Assembly (NCBI GenBank): GCA_028641055.1
Contig: CM054057.1
Location: 576,070,610-576,134,609 of the forward strand
Reading direction: 5' to 3'
Length of the DNA: 64,000 nt
Source of the DNA: Alopecurus myosuroides
Taxonomy: Eukaryota > Streptophyta > Magnoliopsida > Poales > Poaceae
A program made the position numbers and the translations under genes. The notes under the pieces were generated by a model. That model ran no database searches and was not told the DNA's origin. It was given only the letters and a program-made list of their open reading frames with translations. Each line of letters starts with the position of its first letter. Position 1 is the stretch's first letter. Shown here piece after piece: positions 21,837 through 31,700 of this stretch.

Positions 21837-23497
21837 CACAGATCTGAATCGCCATAGCATATAATGCGCTGCACGCCAACCTCCTTGGCTACTCGCAAGC
21901 CGTGCACTAGGGCCTCGTATTCTGCAACATTGTTGGACGCCTTGAAATGAATCTGCAGCACATACTTGAGTTGATCTCGCTTGGGTGACGTAAGCACTAC
22001 GCCAGCACCGAGGCCTTCCTTCACCTTCGAGCCATCAAAGTGCATCTTCCAGTAATTGGAAACTGGAGCAGGAGGTTCGTACTGCACCTCAGCCCATTCC
22101 ACCAGGAATTCTGCCAAGATTTGAGATTTGATGGCTTCCCTTCTCGCATACGTGGGAGCATACGCGGCCAGCTCGATCGCCCACTTGGCTACTCTGCCAC
22201 TCGCCTCCTTGTTGCCCATGATATCCGAGATGGGAGCCGAGCTCACAACAGTGATAGGATGCTCTTGGAAATAATGCTTCAGCTTCTTGGCGCCTAGGTA
22301 CACGCCGTAGGTCATCTTATGGTAATGTGGGTAGTTCTGCTTGGAGCTGGACAACACTTCACTGAGGTAGTATACTGGGCGCTGCACACTTTTGCCTTCT
22401 TCTTCTCGTTCCACCACAATCACCACGCTGTCCACTCGGTTGGTAGCAGCAATGTACAGCAGCATTGGCTCCTTGGGTAGCGGACTAGCCAAGATGGGAG
22501 CGCTACCCAGCATTGCCTTCAGCTCATTGAATGCCACATCTTCTTGCGGAGTCCAGACAAACTTGTCACTTTTCTTCATCAGCTGGTACAGAGGCAGGGC
22601 CTTCTCGCCCATTCGGCCCAGGAAACGACTCAGAGATGCCAAGCAACCAGTGAATTTTTGCACGTCCTTCAGGGATCTCGGCAAAGACATGCTCTCAATA
22701 GCTTTTATCTTTGAAGGATTAGCTTCGATGCCCCGACTAGACACCAAGAAGCCGAGTAGCTTACCAGCCGGAACGCCAAAGGTGCATTTACTCGGATTCA
22801 GCTTCATTTTATATTTGCGCAAATTGGCAAAGGTCTCCTCAAGGTCGGCAAGCAGAGTATGTGTTTTATTCGTTTTGATGACAATGTCATCTACGTACAC
22901 CTGCACATTCTTGCCGAGCTGATCGTGCAAGCATTTCTGCATGCACCTCGGATAAGTAGCACCCGCATTCCGCAACCCGAAACACATGACATGATAGCAA
23001 TAAGCCCCGTACGGGGTAATGAAGGCAGTCTTTATTTGATCAGCAGGATTGAGAGCTATCTGGTGAAAACTAGAGTAGGCATCTATGAAAGACAGCAGTT
23101 CACAACCAGCAGTGGAATCGATCACCTGATCGATGCGAGGTAGCGGAAAAGGATCCTTGGGGCATGCTTTGTTCAAGTCGGTGTAGTCGACGCACATGCG
23201 CCATGCGGTAGCAGCCTTGGGGTCCTCCTTCTTCTTCTCGACCATGACCGGGTTGGCTAGCCAATCCGGATGCAGCACCTCCATGATGAAATTGCTTATC
23301 AGCAACTTGGTGATCTGGTCTCCAATGGCCTTCCTTCTCTCATCTCCGAAGCGGCGCATAGCCTGCTTCACTGGTTTGGCGTCAGGACGCACATGTAGCG
23401 AGTGCTCAACCAACTCCCTCGGGACTCCTGGTAAATCTTCATTGGACCAGGCGAACACGTCCCGATTCTCACAGAGGAAGTGGATGAGCTCGCTTTC
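21837..23497 (-). CDS. Reverse transcriptase-RNase H of element C
   Basis: Same frame as gag-protease, separated from it by TAG at 23498-23500. Marks: FAWSNEDLPGVPRELVEH, WLANPVMVEKKK, RMCVDYTDLNKACPKD, LSFIDAYSSFHQI, the polymerase motif VYVDDIVIK, FGVPAGKLLGFLVS and the connection domain (FVWTPQEDVAFNEL). RNase H follows with HFDGSKVKEGLGAG, NNVAEYEALVHGL and ICYGDSDL. A single missing G after GATCTG (near 21837) shifts the frame in the middle of RNase H, so the ORF runs on out of frame to 21773. All RT catalytic residues look intact. Confidence 0.92.
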
Positions 23498-26400
23498 CTA
23501 TTTCTCCGCCAACCCGGAGCCGATGATTGCTACGCGGTCGGGGAACTCAGGGTCGACCTGGACCTTCTTTGTCTCCTGAGATGCCTGGAACGTGGTCCCG
23601 TGCTGGGAACTCGGCACGCCCTGCGTGCCAGCTTGCGCGGATTGCGCCATAGCCACCACCTCGTACATCTTTTTCTTCTCGGCAGCAATCACCATAGACT
23701 CCGCCAACTGAGAACCAGCAGAGGCACACTCCATGGACTTCTTGTAATCACCAGAGATGGTAATCACGCCATTGGGACCAGGGATCTTCATCTTCAGATA
23801 CGCGGTGTGGGTAGAGGCCATGAACTTGCTCAGAGCAGGCCTGCCGAGTAGAGCATGGTAGGGGCTCTGGTGATCAACCACCTCGAACTGCAGGCTCTCT
23901 GTGCGGCAGTTCTCCCTGGTGCCGAATAGCACGTCTATCCACACTCGGCCGATCGGGTTGCACGAGACTCCCGACACAATGCCATGGAAAGTGGTCTTGC
24001 TAGGTAGCAGCATATTCTCGGCCAGACCAAGCTTCTCGAGTGTGTCTCTGTACGCAATGTTGATGCTGCTGCCATTGTAGATCAGCACCTTGCTGAACCT
24101 CACATTCTTCTCGGGACCCAAGAAGTTTGGATCCAGCACCAAGGCGTAGCTACCCGGGTTGGGCATCACCTTGGGATGATCTACTCGGGACCACGTGATC
24201 TCTTGGTTGCACCAATGCATATAGTGAGGAACAGCAGGGATCACGGCATTGACCTCCATGGCACGCCTGTGCTGTGATTGCTTGTCGACAGGCTCAGAAG
24301 TGAAGATCATGTAGCTCTCGTGGTGCTCTTGGTACTGGTTGCGGCCTCCGCCCTCATTGTTGTCGTTGTTGTTGCCCTGGTAGTTGTTGTTGCCTCTGTT
24401 GTTGTTACGGTTGTGGTTGTTGTTGTTGTTGTTGTTGTTGCGGTAGCCCTCATTGTTGAAGTGACGGTTGGCTCCTAAAGCCACTTGGTTCACGTTTTCT
24501 CTTCTCAGGAACACTGGAGGCCGAGCTGCAGATGCGCGAGCAGGTTGCACATTGGCATTCACAGCCGGCAGGGGAGGAGGAGGAGGCAAGCCCTCATTCC
24601 TGATCAGATCCCACCACTCGCACTGCCGAGTAGTGTGGTTGGCAGGCCTTGAGGGGTGCTGAGTGTGAAAACTGCACGGGCCGTCTTTCATGTCGTCGAA
24701 GACAAACTTCTTGATAGGTTCCGAGTTGCCGCTACCCGGCTGAGGAGCACGGTATGGCTTCTTGTTGCCTTGGCCCCGGTTCTGGTTCTGCCCGTAGGCT
24801 CCAGCAGGTTTTTGCCCTTGGCTGCTCCCAGCTCCAACAGCCACTGCATTCACCTCCTCAGGGTCATACCGAGTATCTATTCGGTCACCCCTGCGCTTGT
24901 TGCGGAACTCGTTGCGCTTGTTGTTGTTGAAGTTTCTTCTCGGCTCGGAGGAATCCATTAGGGGCTGAGTAGGGTCACCGAGTGTGTACTGATCCGCGAT
25001 CTTGATGGTTTCCGCCAGAGTGTTTGGCATCTCCCTCTGCAACCTTTGCCACAGCATACTGCCATGTCTGCAACCCTGCGCAAACCAAGTGATGGCTTGA
25101 GCCTCGTTCACACCTTCACAGGTGTTCCGCAGAGTGCTCCACCGAGTAAGGTACTCGCGGTCCGTCTCGTCTTCTCGCTGCCTGCAGGCTGACAATTGCT
25201 GCGGCCAATTCGGCCTCTTGTAAGTGCTGGTGAAGTTGCTGATGAAGGCTTCCGAGAAGTCGAGCCAGCAATTGATGTTGTTCTTGGGCAAGTTGTTGAG
25301 CCAAGTGCGAGTTGGACCCTCTAGCATCTGCGGAACGTACCGCACTGCCCATCTCCGGTTGCCGTTCGCGATATGAACCGCGGTGACATAGTCATTGAGC
25401 CAATCCTCCGGCTTGGTGCTACCATTGTAGCTCTTGGTGCCCCTCGCGAGCTGGAAGTTCTTCACGGAAGGCTCGTTCATGATGCGCGGGCCAAAGCACT
25501 CAGGGCCGGGAGGCCCCGTGTTCTCGAGCCGTGCAGACAAGCTGATCCGGTCCAGCTGGTGCCTTGCATCTCCAGGCGCCAACACACGCTCGCCCACACG
25601 ATCCAGGATGTCATAACCAGCCAATCCCATGGCCGAATAGCCATCATCATATCTGTCCACCTCCATGGCCACAGGCTGCTCTACCGGGTTGGCTACTCGG
25701 GCAGCAGCACGCGGCTGAGCAGCAGCTGGCTGCTGAGGCCTTTGCCGTGCAGGCTGAGCAGCCGGTTGCCGAGAAGATCCCGGGCGGTCTCCACCTCGCG
25801 TTTGGCTATGAGCTTTATGGGCTTGCAAGCCTGCTCCAGCAGAGTTGTGTTTCTGACCGGACTGTCGCGGCACAGCGAGCTGTTTCGCGGCGACAGTTGG
25901 GTTGTACACCTGCATTTGCCTGTTTCCGCCTGAATGGCCACTTCGGTTCCTCTCGCGGCTGGGATGCGGCGATGAGGCCTGATCGTTAGACCTGGCCGCA
26001 TGCGAGTGCACCACCTGAGAAGCTCCAGCACCCGGATTGGCTTTCCGGAACTCCTCGTTCTGCCTAGCGGCCTCTAGCACCAGCTCGTTTAGCCTCTGCT
26101 GCTGCCTAACGCGTGCGTCGCCGTCGAGATGCGGCAACTCTGTGGCTACAGCCTCAGCAGCTCTAAGTGTTTTGGCGAGAGTGCTGTATCTGGGTCTGTT
26201 GGAGGTGTTTGCGGTGGCGGACTGACTAGGAGCCTCTACAACCGTTGCCATCTCGGCGCCTAGATTGCGACGCGTAGCGCCTACTTTGCTAGCTCTCCTA
26301 ACAACCGGTGTAAAACCGTGAGCCTTGTTGTACTCAATCTGATCTAAGCTAAGCTCTAGCCTGATCTTCTCCAACTCTGCCTGCTCGGCGAGCACCTTCT

Positions 26401-26992
26401 GGCGCTGCTGGTCGAGCTGCTCCTTCATGGCCAGGAGCTCGAGATCAGTGGGAGGCGGCATACCCATCCGCGCAGCAGACGCAGGGATTGTCGGAGTAGT
26501 GGAGAGCGGAAGGTTGCACTCCTTCTCGTAGGGCTTGTGCGTCTTCCCGCCAGCACTCGGGCCAGCGAGATCCTCGATGACGGCCGCTGCTGAAGCAGCC
26601 GCGCCCTTCCCGGCGTCAGCAGCAGGGCCGGTCATCATCACCTCCGCAACGTCCGCGGAGCGGCCCAACGGCCTCCCGCGTGCGGCGATGACAGCAGGTG
26701 GATCTTCCGCGACATGCACCAGCTCAGGGTACTCGCGGTCGAGGACGGTGGCGACGTAGACGAGGTGCGCGCCGAAAGAAAGCACCGAGCCGCCCTCCGG
26801 CATGGCCCTGCCGCCGAAATCGCCGGCGTTGTCGGTGACGAAGTCGAATGAGCCGAATCTGTGGACCAGGCCACAGACCACACGCTCTCCGGTAGCAGAA
26901 ATCGATCCCATCCGAACGGAAACTCCAGCCAGCGCCGCTGGTTGCCCCACGGTGGGCGCCAACTGTCGTGGTGGTGTCATGGCAGATGCCAT
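23498..26992 (-). CDS. Gag-protease polyprotein of element C
   Basis: A 1164-codon open frame. It begins with ATG at 26990-26992, inside the last 29 bp of the 5' LTR, and is translated through the PBS (PPRQLAPTVGQP) into gag. The first Met after the PBS is near 26911. A coiled-coil stretch (MKEQLDQQRQKVLAEQAELEKI) precedes the capsid-type domain near residues 500-680 (GSTKPEDWLNDYVTAV; TYKRPNWPQQL). A basic, Asn/Gly-rich region carries a poly-Asn tract. The protease follows near residue 970; where related elements have a DGGSS-type active site this copy reads LIYNGSSINIAY, so the catalytic Asp is apparently Tyr. LLGRPALSKFMA is kept. The frame ends at TAG 23498-23500, at the RT border. Confidence 0.9.
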   Translation of the reverse strand: MASAMTPPRQLAPTVGQPAALAGVSVRMGSISATGERVVCGLVHRFGSFDFVTDNAGDFGGRAMPEGGSVLSFGAHLVYVATVLDREYPELVHVAEDPPAVIAARGRPLGRSADVAEVMMTGPAADAGKGAAASAAAVIEDLAGPSAGGKTHKPYEKECNLPLSTTPTIPASAARMGMPPPTDLELLAMKEQLDQQRQKVLAEQAELEKIRLELSLDQIEYNKAHGFTPVVRRASKVGATRRNLGAEMATVVEAPSQSATANTSNRPRYSTLAKTLRAAEAVATELPHLDGDARVRQQQRLNELVLEAARQNEEFRKANPGAGASQVVHSHAARSNDQASSPHPSRERNRSGHSGGNRQMQVYNPTVAAKQLAVPRQSGQKHNSAGAGLQAHKAHSQTRGGDRPGSSRQPAAQPARQRPQQPAAAQPRAAARVANPVEQPVAMEVDRYDDGYSAMGLAGYDILDRVGERVLAPGDARHQLDRISLSARLENTGPPGPECFGPRIMNEPSVKNFQLARGTKSYNGSTKPEDWLNDYVTAVHIANGNRRWAVRYVPQMLEGPTRTWLNNLPKNNINCWLDFSEAFISNFTSTYKRPNWPQQLSACRQREDETDREYLTRWSTLRNTCEGVNEAQAITWFAQGCRHGSMLWQRLQREMPNTLAETIKIADQYTLGDPTQPLMDSSEPRRNFNNNKRNEFRNKRRGDRIDTRYDPEEVNAVAVGAGSSQGQKPAGAYGQNQNRGQGNKKPYRAPQPGSGNSEPIKKFVFDDMKDGPCSFHTQHPSRPANHTTRQCEWWDLIRNEGLPPPPPLPAVNANVQPARASAARPPVFLRRENVNQVALGANRHFNNEGYRNNNNNNNNHNRNNNRGNNNYQGNNNDNNEGGGRNQYQEHHESYMIFTSEPVDKQSQHRRAMEVNAVIPAVPHYMHWCNQEITWSRVDHPKVMPNPGSYALVLDPNFLGPEKNVRFSKVLIYNGSSINIAYRDTLEKLGLAENMLLPSKTTFHGIVSGVSCNPIGRVWIDVLFGTRENCRTESLQFEVVDHQSPYHALLGRPALSKFMASTHTAYLKMKIPGPNGVITISGDYKKSMECASAGSQLAESMVIAAEKKKMYEVVAMAQSAQAGTQGVPSSQHGTTFQASQETKKVQVDPEFPDRVAIIGSGLAEK
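24360..24445 (-). repeat. Trinucleotide repeat coding for poly-Asn
   Basis: GTTGTT-type runs on the + strand encode Asn-rich sequence in gag of C (eight Asn in a row within RNNNNNNNNHNR). Length variation here would keep the frame. Confidence 0.85.
26941..26963 (-). promoter_or_regulatory. Primer-binding site of element C
   Basis: On the - strand GTTGGCGCCCACCGTGGGGC follows the LTR end directly. It is the type of PBS seen in RIRE2-like grass Gypsy elements, and lies inside the open gag frame. Confidence 0.85.
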
Positions 26993-27825
26993 AGGATGGC
27001 TAAAGTTGTGGGGACGATGGACGCTGGAGGCGCTCGGGGAGGGATCACGCGACGAGTAGCCGCGTGAAGTAAGGAATGAGCACTGCAGACAACACGATCT
27101 ACCCAGGTTCAGGGCCCTCGTGAGGAGGTAAAACCCCTACTCCTGCCTTTCTCTCTGTATATTAGTGTCTCACCGAGTAGCCACAGTACAAATGTTCTTG
27201 CTACAGAGTAGCCACTCTTCTCTCTACCTGAAGAACTAGGTCAAGAATCAGATCGTCGCCTTTGTCCCTCGCGCAGGAGGGGGCAGGGCACCTTATATAC
27301 CCGGTACCCAGCCGGATACAGCCAAGTACAAACAGATGTCGACATAGTGTGCACACCGTCCTTCTTCCGAGCTCCCGCTGACAGCTTTGGCTTCTAAGTT
27401 TGTCCGGTGCGGAAAGTCGTTGGGCAAAACCAAGTAACTGATATGTTATCACTGCCACGAACACAGAGTAGGTCCCCCATATCCTGCGACGCCCTGCTAA
27501 CACACTGTCGCTGTCAGGCACGCCGTCCTCAGATGAACAGTGCCGTGAACAGTGCCAAAGTACGGACCCGGGATACGCGGGATCCGGTGTCAGAACGGCT
27601 CCTTTGACTTCTGGCCCGAGTAGGATCCCGCCATTTCTACTCGGGCCAACTCTTTTACTCGGAGGAACATAACTTCCTTGATTCGCCCTTCTGGCCATCT
27701 ATGTGCAGGACCGAGTAGCAGTCGACCGGGTAGCAAGTACCGGGTAGCCGGCTACTCGGCCAAACATCCCTTCTGATCTTGCCTTTAGCACTTGCCTTTA
27801 CCCTACTCGGGGTAACCCCCCGACA
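26964..27825 (-). repeat. 5' LTR of element C
   Basis: 862 bp, the same length as the 3' copy. The - strand TATA box (GTATATAAGG) lies near 27293-27302. The gag ATG lies at 26990-26992, within U5. Confidence 0.95.
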
Positions 27826-28776
27826 CCACCAAACAGCTCCCAGCAAATCTTCGCGAGGCTCGACAGATAATCAGGCGCAGTAAATCTTTTCGGGTGATCA
27901 ATGGAGAGTTATACAAGCAGAGCATCTCGGGTATACTCCAGCGATGTATAGGACCCGAAGATGGCAAGGAATTACTACAAGACATCCACCAAGGGGACTG
28001 TGGACATCACGCGAGCTGGAAAACAATCATGGGAAAAGCTTTCCGAGCGGGATTCTACTGGCTTACAGCAGCCAGAGACGCAAAGGAGCTAGTCGACCGG
28101 TGCAACGCTTGCCAACGATTCGCACCAAAACCGCACGCACCCGCTACGAAACTGCATATGATACCCATCGCCTGGCCCTTTGCACAATGGGGGCTGGACA
28201 TGGTAGGACCGCTACGCAAGTCCACGCCAGGTGGATACACACACTTGCTGGTCGCAGTCGACAAATTTACCAAATGGATTGAGGCCATGCCAGTAACCTC
28301 GGCTAGCGCCCAATGCGCCGTAAAATTTCTCGATTCCATCATATACAGGTTTGGAGTACCACACGACATCATTACAGACAATGGTACTAATTTCACAGCC
28401 AAGGAAACATAGCAGTTCTGCGAAGAGAAGGGCATCAACTTCAAATTTGCCTCAGTTGCCCATCCGCAAACGAACGGACAAGTCGAAAGATCCAACAGCT
28501 TAGTTTCAGCTGGCATCAAGAAGCGTCTACTCGATCGTCTACACCCAGCAGCAGGACATTGGGCCGAAGAGCTACCCTCCGTGCTATGGAGCCTCCGCAC
28601 AACTCCGAACCGATCCACAAACTACACACCATTTTTCATGGTATACGGGGCAGAAGCAGTCCTTCTCGAGGACGTCAGGTTTAGCGCCCCACGAGTTGTT
28701 GCCTACAGCGAAGAAATCTCCAACAGGGCACTCGCGGAAGATATGGACGCACTCGACGAAATGCGCGATATTGCAC
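27826..28776 (+). pseudogene. Integrase of element B (between insertions C and D)
   Basis: Continues B's pol in the same phase as the frame left at 15056. It starts before the zinc finger (CGHHASWKTIMGKAF; DRCNACQRF), then the core with GLDMVGPL (Asp), IITDNGTNFT (Asp) and NGQVERSN (Glu). A TAG at 28410-28412 interrupts the core between the second Asp and the Glu. The frame is cut at 28776 by solo LTR D, and the C-terminal domain follows at 33340. Confidence 0.92.
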
Positions 28777-31700
28777 TGTCGCACCCTGACTTCTAGAGGA
28801 TACTCACCGTACGAACTGAATAGTAGATGATTGGATTACGGGGCTTAACTGCTCCCGCATCCTCTTACGAGTAGGCCAACACTTATGTGTGACAACCAAA
28901 CTCTACTATCCACCGTCGATGTAAACTATCCCATAGAGATCAAGATACTACCATTGACGTACTTCATACCATACACACATGATACGTCAACGGCGTTAAA
29001 CGAAATGATAGCACAACATATCTCTAAGACACAAAAGATGGAAACAAGTTGCAAATAGCTCTCACTAGAGCAGAGATAGCAATTACAATCATCCAGAGGA
29101 CACATGTCCCAACATAACATCATTACATCTCAGCGGAAGCATTCAAAGGGTCTGAGTACAGACAAATCCAAATAGGCTTAAGAAGCCAGGAATGAAAAGG
29201 AAAACGGAGCCCATCCACGTAGTCTCGGATCCTGCCCGGGTCCGCTATCTACTCGTCAGCAGCCTCGTCAAACTCCACGTAGTAGCCGTCACTGGGATCC
29301 TCGTAAGCGTAGTCTGCGGAAACCACAGCCCCAAAGGGGTCAGTACATAAACGTACTGGCAAGCAAGACTCACAGTTCACCAAAGTGTAGCCCATCAACA
29401 CCAAGCACAGATGCCTTGGGTTCAACGGAAGAAAGGGGGTATAAAAGATGCTGCAACTGGCTGCTCTAACCAACTACAGAGATACTACCACTTCCGGCTA
29501 ACAGAAAGAGGATACGATAGCGTATCGTAACCCACTATAACTAACCACCAAACAAACCCATCCTGGATCTCGCCCCTTATCCAAAGAAGCAATCCGAGGA
29601 TAACTCACACAGTTGGATTAATGAATAATGAATCAAGTTGTTGTGTCGATAAGCCTATTACTAGTCAGGTAGCATTAGTTAGGTGTAAGTTGTTCTGAGT
29701 ACTTGTTAGCCAGTACTTTCACCAAGTCAACCATAACCGCGGAAAACACGGCTTCTCGAGAAGATTTATCCCTGCAGGGGTGCACCAATTTGGCCGTACA
29801 CGTAAGAATAACCCGATGGGATGCCTCCCACCAAGCGGGGCACTCAACACAACTCAACTCTTCTTCGCATCAAGCCCAAAGCACCTTGAGCGCACGGCTA
29901 ATCGAGCCCCGAAGAAAAGGGACCCTCATAGCACTCTAAGAACGTGTCTCCCTATATGCCGACTACAAAAGTTCCACCATGCGCTGGGCTCGCAAAAACA
30001 TGCATGCGGCAAATGGAAAACCCGAACTAAATGAGGCGATTTGGACGAGATGCGAATCGAATCAAATTGAGGGGGGCGCCCATACACGCTTCCCACATGC
30101 GGGTAGTGCGCTCATCATGGATCAGTAGACAAGACCCTTTTCCTAATTAGGGTCGACACTAGCAGGCCTCAAAACCACACAGGGCCTCCTGCCGGTGCCT
30201 TATCAGCATATTATTATTAACAGGTTGATTGATTAACATCGAGCAACAGAACATAATAGAAATATAGTAACAGAAAGTAACGGGTAACAGACTCGAGCAA
30301 AACAACCTAGGCATGCTAGTAAGACACTGGCTCAAACAATGGGATTGTAGGAGTGGAGGTGAGGCAATACCAGGGTTAAGGGATTCATGTGATAGGTTCG
30401 TAACAGAAGCAACGATACATATGGCTAGCATAAATAGACAACGGAAAGTATCGGTAACCAATGTTGAAAGGAACACAGTGGTTCATGTGAGTGATAACTT
30501 GCCTGCAAACTCAGCAGCCTGGTACTGAGCTAGATCCTCAGAAGGGGTGCTGTAAGTATCGTCTGTCTCAACGTCGTCGTCTATCCGAGAAGAAGCAAAC
30601 AAACAATGCAGAAAGATAACAATCAATAAGATGGCATAATGCACAACCATGGGATGATGCATGTCATGTTAATGGATGCACCAAAATAAACTAGTTGACA
30701 TGGTAACACAATTTAAATGGACCCATATGCACTTGGATTGCATATGGAAAAGGTCCATGAATTAAGGTGGTAACAAATGTTCTACAACTGATTAACATGT
30801 GTAAGTTGTTTAGCATGATGCATGCATGACGAAAACAATAAGGTAACAACATTAGATGCAAGTAGAAGGAAATTTACAAAGTGTGGGATTTTATTTAGCA
30901 AGTTAAGAATTTTTGGCTTCTTAATGATGTTACACAAGCATTTGTTGTTTTCATCAACTTAAAGTGTGCAAAACAAATAACAAAATTCATATTTGGAAAG
31001 TACACAAAATTTTAGGTGGATTACATGTTTCAATTATTGAAAAAGGAATTACCATGATTTAATTATGAATTAAACAAGTTAAACAAGATTTAAATGAAAT
31101 TAAATCAAGTATGAATATTATTTGAATTTTATTTGTTCAAAACATTACATAAAATTCATCTTTGAAAAGATTATGTTTTTCTGGTTTGAAAACATATTTT
31201 ACTTGTTCAAAAATAATTTAATTTGAGCAAGTTATGATTTTAGCAAATTTAAATGATTTAAACAAGGTTTAAATTATTTAAGCAATTTTTAATTATTCAA
31301 AACATGAAACAAAATTTATATTTGAAAAGGTGGATTAAAATAGCATGGAAAACATATTTTATTTGCATTATTTGGATTAAGTATGAATTAGTTATGGAAT
31401 TTACCAAATTACAAATGAATTGTTTGAATTTGAAATTTGGATGTATTTGAATTATTCAAAACAGAAAACAATTGTTATAAATAGATAGATAATTAAATTT
31501 GGGGCAGTGCACATATTTTACTTTTATTATTTGGATTTATAAAATGAAAGTTATTTGCATTTTCATATTAGGGACCAATCTGTGAAAGATTTGGACTTAA
31601 CTGAAAAAAAAGAAAACTGGAAATGGTTCTACACCGTGCAGTGACCTAGCCAGGGTCACTGCCAGTGGGCCAAGGGGCCAACGTGGCCCGCGTGTGCTGG

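Larger units (their letters stand above)
15057..27825 (-). mobile_element. Tat-like Gypsy retrotransposon C, full length, nested in B
   Basis: Flanked by the duplication CCACC at 15052-15056 and 27826-27830, with two 862-bp LTRs. Read on the - strand the order is 5' LTR (26964-27825), PBS, gag, protease, reverse transcriptase, RNase H, integrase, antisense gene (on the + strand), PPT, 3' LTR (15057-15918). I count about 11 substitutions and 2 single-base indels between the LTRs (about 1.3%), which suggests roughly 0.5 million years at 1.3e-8 per site per year. It is the best-preserved element here: only one stop and one single-base frameshift disrupt gag-pol. Confidence 0.96.

Noticed and set aside
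22392..23579. Several + strand ORFs of 90-176 codons
   Set aside because: Shadows of reverse transcriptase of C, which shows all catalytic motifs on the - strand.
24278..24478. Val-rich + strand ORF resembling a membrane protein
   Set aside because: Produced by the GTT repeat that codes for poly-Asn on the other strand.
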